Positions 37,244 through 46,800 of a stretch of 64,000 nucleotides of DNA are shown piece by piece (the stretch's first letter is position 1; the number at the start of each line of letters is the position of its first letter). Source of the stretch: Calothrix sp. PCC 7103 (GTDB taxonomy: Bacteria > Cyanobacteriota > Cyanobacteriia > Cyanobacteriales > Nostocaceae); the NCBI RefSeq assembly GCF_000331305.1, contig NZ_KB217478.1, positions 7,404,317-7,468,316 on the forward strand, in the 5' to 3' direction. Below the pieces are notes generated by a model. It saw only the letters and a list, made by a program, of their open reading frames with translations, had not been told where the DNA came from and did not search any database. The translations under genes and the position numbers were made by a program.

Positions 37244-37773
37244 TATCCGGTAATAAAAGACGTTAAAACATCAGCGACAGTAACGGCAATTACCACTAGT
37301 AAGGGTGTTCTAGCAACTACTTGCCAGTCTTCGTCCTTACGAACAGCATTAACTACACCAACGAGCGATATAGCTATATATAGTAAATAAAGCGCTCTGA
37401 TGACATTAAATACTAAACTTACAGCACTAGTGGCGCCAGTTTGAGATGCATCAGTTAAATTATTTTTAAAAAAGTTTTCTGCTTTTCCAAAAAACTGTGC
37501 AGCAGCAGGGTTTGCAAACCAATCTAACCAAAATATGCTCAAAATTAGACCAACAGCTAGAGTTTGCAGTAAGATTAGCCAATGTGAAGATAATTTCGCG
37601 CGCTGTCCAAAGTGTTGGATACATGTAGTTGTTAGACTTAAAAGTAGTAGACAAAACAATAATACTGGACTGTGTAAAGTAATAATTGTTAGAAAACAGC
37701 CACAAGTAAGTAAAAATAGTGATGATGTAGACAAGCAGGTAATATATTTTTTGATTGCTTTAATAAGTATCAT
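37243..37773 (-). CDS. VirB2-like/leading membrane protein of the T4SS operon
   Basis: A 176-residue protein with four or five hydrophobic segments. Residues from AAAQFFGKAENFFKNNL onward, with two helices at AVSLVFNVIRALYLLYIAISLVGVVNAV and PLLVVIAVTVADVLTSF, look like a pilin of the VirB2 type. The N-terminal ~90 residues are extra, with helices of their own, so it could be a larger pre-protein or a fusion. It is the first gene of the operon, about 70 bp after a GGGG hairpin repeat. The assignment is tentative. Confidence 0.5.
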   Translation of the reverse strand: MILIKAIKKYITCLSTSSLFLLTCGCFLTIITLHSPVLLFCLLLLSLTTTCIQHFGQRAKLSSHWLILLQTLAVGLILSIFWLDWFANPAAAQFFGKAENFFKNNLTDASQTGATSAVSLVFNVIRALYLLYIAISLVGVVNAVRKDEDWQVVARTPLLVVIAVTVADVLTSFITG

Positions 37774-38341
37774 ATCTAAATTATTTCATGACTTTGATAT
37801 TAATCCCCCCAACCCCCTTAATAAAGGGGGCTTTAAACATCTATTCTCCTTTAAACACGGAAGCTTTAAACATCCAACCTCTTTAATTAAAAGGGGCTTT
37901 GATACCTCACTCTTGTCCCTCCCACGATTTCGGGGGGTTAGTGGGAATCAAAGCAATAAACATAAAAATTATACGGACAAGTAATTAATTATGTTGTCTT
38001 CCAAAATACGTTTCATTCTTTTATTTAACTTATTTTTTGTCAAGAATAAACTAATTATTAATTTTTTAATATATGTTCAATAAAAAATATAATAAATCGA
38101 TTGTTTAAATGATTGATTACTTATCCTTAACTTCCAAGCTATAGATTCACAACAGTGTTGCCTGAGAGTTTATCCTATTTTTGATAGGATAACAACAATT
38201 CCTAAAGTCTAAATATTAGCCACATTATTTTTTAAAGTGTTCTCTAATATACAAAACGGAGAATACTGAAGAATTACATTTTCGAGTTTTTGGAAATCAT
38301 TTCAATAACACTAAAGAATTGCCCCTTGAGAGGAGATATTC
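37774..38341. other. 568-bp region between the T4SS operon and phoX
   Basis: The left part holds the hairpin repeat AACCCCCTTAATAAAGGGGG (about 37810-37830), then two diverged copies of a TTTAAACATC/CTTTAAAC motif (37830-37880) and a GGGGGGTTAGTGGG stretch. The right part is AT-rich and contains two dyads (38150-38160 and 38170-38192) ahead of phoX. There is no credible gene. A ribosome binding site GAGAGGAG lies at 38328-38335. Confidence 0.5.
38170..38192. promoter_or_regulatory. Perfect 9-bp dyad upstream of phoX
   Basis: TTATCCTAT (38170-38178), loop TTTTG, ATAGGATAA (38184-38192). A smaller palindrome CAACAGTGTTG lies at 38150-38160. CTTATCCTTAAC near 38129 resembles a poor Pho-box half. 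The dyad is about 150 bp before the ATG and could be an operator or a leader hairpin. Confidence 0.4.
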
Positions 38342-40696
38342 ATGTCAAAGCTGAGTCGTAGACAGGTGCTAATGTTTTTTGCTGGAAGTGCTGGTGCAGT
38401 AGTTGCAGACCAAGTTTTAGGTGGTGTTTTTAGTGCGGTTGATGCACAAACCGTACCTTTGACTTTTACACCTGTGCGTTTACCACACCCACTTCCTGTT
38501 TATACCGAAAGTAAAAGTTTCTTACCTACAGGAATTGGACAGGGACTACAACTAAACGCTTCCGCTAACGTCCAACTACCTACCTACAACGTAATAGATG
38601 ACGTAGTTGTACCACCAGAATACGAACGGTACGTAATTGTCGGTTGGGGTGATAGAGTATTTCCAAACCCTGATGATTACTTCGGCTACAACTGCGACTA
38701 TACAGGTTTTATTCCCATTGGCAGAACTAACGACGAAGGTTATTTGTGGGTGAACCATGAATATGTTGGCTTTCCACTTTCTGGTCTGGCGCCAGAAACA
38801 CCTACTGATGTCCAGGCACTTCCCAATGCTTATACACCTGTAATTGGATACCCTCTACCTACAGCTAGAGGTGTTGAGTTAGATGGTGAATTCCTCTACA
38901 ACTTAGGTGGTTCAATCGTTCGGATTTCTAAGCGTAATTCCCAACAGCGTTACAGACCAGTAAAAGACTCGATAAATCGCCGTATTCACGGTCTTTCTGG
39001 TTTAGGGATCAACAGTCAGCGTACTGATGCTTATCAAAGTATTACCTCTTGGGGAAGTCGTAGCTACCAGCAAGGCGACCAAAACTATTTGATTGGTACT
39101 GGGCCTGCTGCAACGGATGTTTTCTCAAAAAGTGCAGATGGGCTAGGTAATAGAATTATTGGTACTGGTTTCAACTGTTCTGGTGGCACAACTCCTTGGG
39201 GAACAATTTTAACAGCAGAAGAAAACTTCCAAGGCGCCGCAGCATTCTTCGTTGGTGTTACCGAATCAGTAAAACCAGATGGTACTCAAACAGGTTATAC
39301 AGCTTCTACTGTTGGCAACACCTTCGGTTTAGTTGGTGAAAAATATGGCTGGATGGTGGAAATTGACCCAGCTAACCCCAGCTTCCGTGCAAAGAAACAT
39401 AGCTGGTTAGGTCGTTTCCGTCATGAAAACATTGCAATACGTGCGGAAAGCGGCAATAAATTAGTCGCTTATATGGGTGATGACAGACGTGGTGGACATA
39501 CCTGGAAGTTTGTTAGTGCAGGTACAATCGCTTCTCCAACTAGTAAGAGCAACAGTCAGTTGTTTGAAAGTGGTATATTGTACGTCGCTCGTTTCAACGC
39601 GAATGGTACAGGGCAGTGGATACCTTTACTCTTAAACACTCCTACCAATCCCATCGCACCAACTGAATTATCTTCTGTAGAATTTGCAGCTTTAGGTTCA
39701 GCACAGCGTGACGGTCTGCTACCGCTACCAAGACGTAACGGTATTGCAGGTCAAACCGTTGATGGTGGTGCATTCGGTTGTACTCGCGCAAATGAAGCAA
39801 CAGCATTACCTGGTTATCGTGGCAAGTCTCTATCTAACTTCTATACATCTCAAGGCGCCATTCTTTGTGATGTTTTCTTGGCAGCAAACTTAGCTGGTGG
39901 TACTCCTACCGCGCGTCCAGAAGACCTCGAAGTTCACCCCCGCACCAAAGAAGTATTCATTGCTTATACCGATGGGGCGCCAGGTGGAGATGGATATCCA
40001 GACTCTCGTATTTTCCAAGTTGCTAAGTTGACTGATGCAGTTAACGATACTCAGCAGTCAGGTGGAATTTACAAAATTATTGAAGATAGTGCAGATGGAA
40101 CAGGTTTAACCTTCAAGTGGCAGAAATTTGCACAAGGTGGAGAAGCTGGTTCTAAAACTGGCGCCGGTTTTGCTAACGTAGATAACTTGGCATTTGACTC
40201 TCAAGCAAATGTTTGGGGTGTTACAGATATGTCTACCAGCACCCACAACGGTTTTAATATTGGCGCTGCTGGAACACCTAATACTATCAACCACACTGCA
40301 AAAGGTAACGTTGCCAACTTTACTGGAGTATTTGGTAATAATTGGTTATTCTTTATTCCAACAAGTGGTTCCGACGCTGGAAAAGTACTACCCTTTGCTT
40401 ATGGGCCAGTGCGTTGTGAAATAACTGGTCCAACTTTTGTTGGTGACACTTTAATTGCTTCTGTACAGCATCCTGGTGAAGATTGCCCAATCCACGATGG
40501 TACAGTTTTGAGTCGCACCATCGAAATGCTTGATTTGAATGGTACAACGTTTAACCAAACTCGTACAGTACAGCGTGGTAGTAGTTGGCCCAGCAATATT
40601 CCAGTTGCTGATGGTGGTAAAGGACAAGCTACAGGCGCACCTCGTCCATCTGTAATTGGTATTCGTCGCAAGAATTCAAGCGGCAGATTTATCTAA
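38342..40696 (+). CDS. phoX: PhoX-family (DUF839) alkaline phosphatase, Tat-exported
   Basis: A 784-residue secreted phosphatase of the PhoX/DUF839 family, Ca/Fe-dependent enzymes that release phosphate from phosphoesters outside the cell. The N-terminus MSKLSRRQVLMFFAGSAGA is a Tat signal with RR and a hydrophobic core. Family segments seen are TNDEGYLWVNHEYVGFP, TGFNCSGGTTPWGTILTAEEN and LRHENIAIR-like GRFRHENIAIR. RPEDLEVHPRTKEVFIAYTDG is also the PhoX Ca-binding signature region. Expression under phosphate limitation is expected, but no good tandem Pho box was found. The ORF is intact. Confidence 0.87.
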   Translation: MSKLSRRQVLMFFAGSAGAVVADQVLGGVFSAVDAQTVPLTFTPVRLPHPLPVYTESKSFLPTGIGQGLQLNASANVQLPTYNVIDDVVVPPEYERYVIVGWGDRVFPNPDDYFGYNCDYTGFIPIGRTNDEGYLWVNHEYVGFPLSGLAPETPTDVQALPNAYTPVIGYPLPTARGVELDGEFLYNLGGSIVRISKRNSQQRYRPVKDSINRRIHGLSGLGINSQRTDAYQSITSWGSRSYQQGDQNYLIGTGPAATDVFSKSADGLGNRIIGTGFNCSGGTTPWGTILTAEENFQGAAAFFVGVTESVKPDGTQTGYTASTVGNTFGLVGEKYGWMVEIDPANPSFRAKKHSWLGRFRHENIAIRAESGNKLVAYMGDDRRGGHTWKFVSAGTIASPTSKSNSQLFESGILYVARFNANGTGQWIPLLLNTPTNPIAPTELSSVEFAALGSAQRDGLLPLPRRNGIAGQTVDGGAFGCTRANEATALPGYRGKSLSNFYTSQGAILCDVFLAANLAGGTPTARPEDLEVHPRTKEVFIAYTDGAPGGDGYPDSRIFQVAKLTDAVNDTQQSGGIYKIIEDSADGTGLTFKWQKFAQGGEAGSKTGAGFANVDNLAFDSQANVWGVTDMSTSTHNGFNIGAAGTPNTINHTAKGNVANFTGVFGNNWLFFIPTSGSDAGKVLPFAYGPVRCEITGPTFVGDTLIASVQHPGEDCPIHDGTVLSRTIEMLDLNGTTFNQTRTVQRGSSWPSNIPVADGGKGQATGAPRPSVIGIRRKNSSGRFI

Positions 40697-40707
40697 ACAT
40701 TGTTGTT

Positions 40708-40737
40708 TGTAGAGACGTTACATGTAACGTCTCTACA
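40708..40737. repeat. Perfect 30-bp palindrome (GTAGAGACG family)
   Basis: TGTAGAGACGTTACA followed by its exact inverse TGTAACGTCTCTACA, just after the phoX stop. A degenerate partial copy (GTCGCGTCTCT) follows at 40741. It may serve as a phoX terminator-like hairpin. Confidence 0.75.
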
Positions 40738-40876
40738 TTTGTCGCGTCTCTCTTGCGATGTGTATTTACACGCACTATCACAGGTGTGTGTTGTAAAGGC
40801 GCCATTTATCGCAGGTGTGGAGACGTTACATAATGGCGCCGTATTTACTACTGGTGAGGAATATTCATTTACAATT

Positions 40877-43800
40877 ATGAAACAATTTACCCAAATAGCA
40901 TACCTAAGTTTGTTATGGATTGTGGCTCTTGGAACATCAGCTTCAGCTCAAGAGGCGCCCACAGTTTCACCTAATTTTGAGGTTCGCTACAATAGCGAAG
41001 GTGCAGGTGTTGAATCGAATGGTAGCGTTGAAGGATTTATTCCTTTATTTCAAACCCCAGGTCAAAATGCTACTTTCCTTCAGGGAAGATTATTTTTAGA
41101 TGATGACTCCCAAATGGGAGGAAATGTACTACTTGGATATCGTGTTTACGATAAAAAGGATGACAGAGTTACTGGCGCCTATGTTTCTTTTGATGCGCGC
41201 GATACAAGTAGAAGCTACTTTAAACAACTTGGTATCGGTTTTGAAACCCTAGGTAAATGGGATTTACGTATTAACGGTTATTTACCTTTAGGTGAAACCC
41301 GTAACCAAATTGGACAATTTTACTTTGGTAATCCTTTTTTCAAAGAAAATAATATCGTTATTCAGCAAGCTAATTTATTTGAAGCTGCTTTACATGGAAT
41401 TGATGCAGAAGTTGGTACGCGCTTAACCAAAATTGGCAGCGGTGATTTGCGTGGTTATGCAGGTATTTATTATTTAGGAAATGATAATAAAGAAGCTTTT
41501 GGCTGGAAAGCAAGAGTTGAAGCACGTCCTACTAAGTTCTTATCTTTAGGCGCCTCATTACAAAATGATTCTTTATTTGACACCAGAGCAGCTTTCACCG
41601 TTGGTTTGAGTTTCCCAGGAAGTGGCGCCATAAGAGGTAACGACGAAAAACCAAGTTATTTTGCTCGCATGGGTGAATTTGTCGAACGTCAGACAGCTAT
41701 ACCCGTAGTTGGAGTGAATACAGTTGCTTCTGTCGCACTTACAAACCCCAACACCAACAAACCTTGGAGCTTTATCCACGTTGCTCCTGGTAATAGCAAC
41801 GGTACTGCTGAGTCACCCTACAGTTACGACAAAATTCAGCAAGCTCTTAATGATGCTGCTGCAAAAACTGATTCTATTGTTTATATCCGTGGAGATGAAA
41901 AAGCCATCATTCCTGGCTTTACACTTCTAAGTGGAGTACAACTTCTTACTAACACTCCTGAACGATTTATCAACACAGTAGAAATCGGTAACATCAAGCT
42001 ACCTTTCTCTGGTTCTCGTATTGTGCCAAAGATTGGAGGTATAGTAACTCTTTCGAGTAATACTGTTTTCAGCGGATTTGATATTAATGCGGCAAACGGC
42101 GCCGGGGTTCGCGGTACAAATATTAGTAACATTAAAATTGCTGATAACCGTATTCAAGGTACTCAGGGAGAAGCAATCCTTCTATCACAAGTAACAGGCA
42201 ACGTTGATATTAGCAACAATACCATCGACAAAAGTACTGGAAGCGCACTTTTACTTACTAATACCTCTGGAAATGCCAACATCAAAGTTACAGGTAACAA
42301 TATTACCGATAACTTAAACTCCATCGGTATCAACTTAGGAGGGACTGCTACAGGTACAGCAGAAATAGCTAAGAATACCATTTCCAACTTTGGTATTGGT
42401 GTAGATGTTAGCTTAAGTGACAGCGCCAACTTAAGCAAGTTAAATATCACCGACAATAGCATTACTGCTCCTAACAATAATAATTCGTTAACAGGAATTC
42501 AAATCGAAGCTTTTGATAAAGCAACTGCAACAGCTAACATTACCGGGAACACCATCAGCAACACAACGAACGATGGTATTAGTATTCAACTTAACCAAAA
42601 CACCAAAACCCAAGTTAATATTTCCAACAACAAAATTGAAAACGTTAAGGGTAGCGATTTATATGCTTTAGGTGGCGCCGCATTTGCAGATGGTATTGAT
42701 GTACAACTGTTTGATAGTGCGAACGCTGGAGTTAGCATTACTGGTAACACAGTTAATAACACAACTGGACGCGGTATCAGCGCCTCAAACATAGGTAATG
42801 TCGCTAATCTAAAACTAGATATCACAGGTAATACCGTTAGCAATACTGAATACGAAGGTATTGGAATTGATAGTTTTAACGGTAATATAACTATTAACAA
42901 AAATACCGTTTCCAATGGAAAAGGTGATGGTCTTTATTTAGGAAACATCATAGGCAACGCCGAAATTAGCGGACTTGAGATTAATGATGCAGGCGCCGGA
43001 GTACGCGGAATAAATGTCAATAACATTAAGATTACCGACAGCCGTATCCAAAATATCAAGGGTACAGGTGTTGACTTACAAGATGTCACTGGTAAAGCCG
43101 AAATTAACAAGCTTAATGTTAATGGTGCAGTCGGCGCCGGAATTCACGGTACAAATCTCAATAATGTTACGATTACTAATAGCAATATCCAAGGTACCAC
43201 TGGTACTGGAACGATATCTCCTACTCAAGGAGAAGCAATTCTCTTATCAGAAGTAACAGGTAACGTTGATATCAGCAACAACACCATCGGCAAAAACGCA
43301 GGAAGCGCGGTTTCGTTAAACAATACCTTTGGAAATGCCAACATTAAAGTTACAGGTAACAACATTAGCGATAACTTAAACTCCATTGGTATCAAGTTAG
43401 GAGGAACCACCACAGGTACAGCAGAAATTGCCAAAAATACTATTTCCAACTTTGGTAGTGGTGTAGATGTTTCCTTAAGTGAAAACGCTAACTTGAGTAA
43501 GTTGGATATCGCCAACAATAGTATTACTGCTCCTAACAGCAATAATCCACTCGAAGGAATTAAATTTAAAGCTTTTGACGAAGCGGTCGCAACAGTTAAC
43601 GTTACCGGAAACACCATCAGCAACACAACCAACGATGGTATTGGTGTTCAAGTTAACCAAAACACCAAAACCCAAGTTAATATTTCCAGCAACAAAATCG
43701 ACAACGTTAAGGGTAGCGATTTATACGGCTTGGGTGGCACCGAATTTGCTGACGGTATTGATATACAGGTGTTTGATAGCGCTAGTTCTAAAGTTAGCAT

Positions 43801-46800
43801 TACTGGTAACACAGTTAATAACACAACTGGAAATGGTATCAGCATCTCCGACAACAGTGACACAGCTAACCAAAAGCTAGATATCGCTAATAATACCGTC
43901 AGCAATACTGAATATGAAGGTATTGGAATTGACGGTGTTGACGGGAATATAACTATTAGCCAAAATACTGTTAGCAATACTAAATACGAAGGTATCTATT
44001 TAGAAAACACTACTGGCAAAGCCGAAATTAGCGGTTCTAATAATATTAGTGGTGCAACAGGCGCCGGTATTCGCGGTACAAATGTTAGTAACGTTACAAT
44101 AACTGGTAACAGTATCCAAGGTACTACTCGCGCGGGCACAAATTCTAATACTGACGGGGAAGGAGTTATTTTATCGGAAGCAACAGGTAACGTTGATATC
44201 AGCAACAACACCATCACCAAAAACGAAGGAAGCGCGGTTTCACTAAATAATACTTCTGGAAATGCCGACATCAAAGTTACAGGTAATAACATTACCGATA
44301 ACTTAAATTCCATTGGTATCAAGTTGGGGGGAACCACCACAGGGACAGCGGAAATTGCCAAAAATACTATTTCCAACTTTGGTATTGGTGTAGATGTTTC
44401 TTTAAGTGAAAGTGCTAACTTGAGTAAGTTGGATATCGCTAACAATAGCATTACTGCTCCTAACAGCAATAACCCATTAGAAGGAATTAAGCTTAGAGCT
44501 TTTGACGAAGCAGTCGCAACAGTTAACGTTACTGGAAACATCATCAGTAATACAACCAACGATAGTATTAATGTTGGACTCAACCAAAATACAGAAACCC
44601 AAATCAATATTTCCAACAACAAAATCGAAAATGTTAAAGGTAGCGATGCATATGGCTTGGGTGGTGCCGCCAATGCTGATGGTATAGATGTACAATTGTT
44701 TGATAGTGCTAGTTCTAGAGTCAGCATTACTACTAACACAATTAATAACACAACTGGACGCGGTATCAGCACCTCGAACACCAGTGACGCAGATAAAGCA
44801 AGACTGGATATCGTAGCTAATACAATTAGCAATACTGAATATGAAGGTATCGGGATTGATGAATTCAACGGTAATGTTACTGTTAACAACAACAATATTT
44901 ACAATGCCTCTACCGAAGCTATTAGTTTAGGAAACATCACAGGTAAAGTTGACATCAACGCACTTAATATTAATGGTGGAAACAGCGGTATTCGCGTTAC
45001 AAATGTCAATGAAATTACAATCGCTGACAGTAATATCCAAAATACCAAGACTCCAGCTATTGACTTAGAAAACGTCACAGGTGAAGTTGAAATCAGCGGA
45101 CTAAATATTAGTAGTTCTACAGGTGCCGGAATTAGCGGTACAAATGTAAATAATGTTACAATTACTGGTAGCAGTATCCAAGGAACTCAGGGAGAAGGTA
45201 TTCTCTTGTCGGGAGTCACAGGTGACGTTGATATCAGCAACAACACTCTCACTAAGAATACAGAAAGCGCGGTTTCACTAAGCAATACTTCTGGAAATGC
45301 CGACATCAAAGTTACAGGTAACAACATTACCGATAACTTTAACTCCATCGGTATCAACTTGGGAGGAACTGCAACAGGTACAGCAGAAATTGCGAAAAAT
45401 ACAATTTCCAACCCTGGTATTGGTGTAGATGTTACCTTAAGTGAAACCGCGAACTTGAGTAAGTTGGATATCACCGACAATAGCATCACTGCTTCTAACA
45501 GCGATAATCCGCTAGAAGGAATTAAACTTAGAGCTTTTGACGAAACAATCGCAACAGTCAACGTTACCGGAAACAACATTCGCAATACAACCAGCGATGC
45601 GATTGGTGTTGGACTGAACCAAAACACCAAAACTCAAGTCAATATTGCCAATAACAAAATCGAAAATGTTCAGGGTAGCGACTCATATGGCTTGGGTGGT
45701 GCCGAATTTGCTGATGGTATAGATTTACAGTTATTCGATAGCGCGAGTTCTGGAATTAGCATTACTGGTAACACAGTTAATAACACAACTGGAAGCGGTA
45801 TCATCATCTCAGACTACAGTGACGCAGCTAACCAGAAACTAGATATTGCGAATAATAGCGTTAGCAATACTGAATATGAAGGTATTGGAATTGATGGTGT
45901 TGACGGTAATATTACTGTTAGCAAAAATACCATTAGCAATACCAAATACGAAGGTATTTCTCTAGAAAACACCACTGGTAAAGCCGAAATTAGTGAACAG
46001 AATATAAGTGGTGCAACAGGCGCCGGTATTCGCGGTACAAATGTAAATAACGTTACAATTACTGGTAGCAGTATCCAAGGAACTCAAGGAGAAGGGATTC
46101 TCTTATCAGAAGTAACAGGTAACGTTGATATCAGCAACAACACTCTCACTAAGAATACAGAAAGCGCGGTTTCACTAAGCAATACTTCTGGAAATGCCGA
46201 CATCAAAGTTACAGGTAATAACATTACCGATAACTTCAACTCCATCGGTATCAACTTGGGAGGAACTGCAACAGGTACAGCAGAAATTACTAAAAACACT
46301 ATTTCCAACCCTGGCATTGGTGTAGATGTTACCTTAAGTGAAACCGCGAACTTGAGTAAGTTGGATATCACCGACAATAGCATCACTGCTCCTAACAGTG
46401 ATAATCCGCTAGAAGGAATTAAACTTAGAGCTTTTGACGAAGCGACCGCAACCGTTAACGTCACCGGGAACACCATCAGTAATACAACTAACGATGGTAT
46501 TAATGTTGGACTTAACCAAAACACAAACACCAACATCAATATTGCCAACAACAAAATTGAAAACGTTAAGGGTAGTGATGCGTATAGTTTAGGTGGCGCC
46601 GAATTTGCTGATGGTATAGATGTACAGTTGTTCGATAGCGCTAATTCTAAAATTAGCGTTACTGATAACACAGTTAATAAGACAACTGGAAACGGTATCA
46701 GCATTTCCAACCTCAGCGACGCAGCTAACGTAGATTTAAATGTCACAGGTAATACCGTTAGCAATACAGAATACCAAGGTATCAGAGTTGATAATTTTGA

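Noticed and set aside
38120-38160. Pho box before phoX
   Set aside because: CTTATCCTTAAC resembles one half site only. The required tandem repeat with an 11-bp period is not there.
38162-38168. CCTGAGA as part of a TPP riboswitch
   Set aside because: The other conserved thi-box elements are missing. The match is to a short string only.
40700-40876. 59-codon N-terminal extension of the giant gene
   Set aside because: It lacks a signal peptide and covers a dispersed palindrome. The ATG at 40877 opens a proper signal peptide.
43996-44895. Long minus-strand ORF (299 codons), and similar ones at 42163, 43225, 45187 and 46084, opposite the giant beta-helix gene
   Set aside because: They repeat with the period of the plus-strand units, are rich in Leu/Ile/Val from reversed Asn/Ile/Thr codons, and have no start signals. 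They are shadows of the plus-strand repeats.
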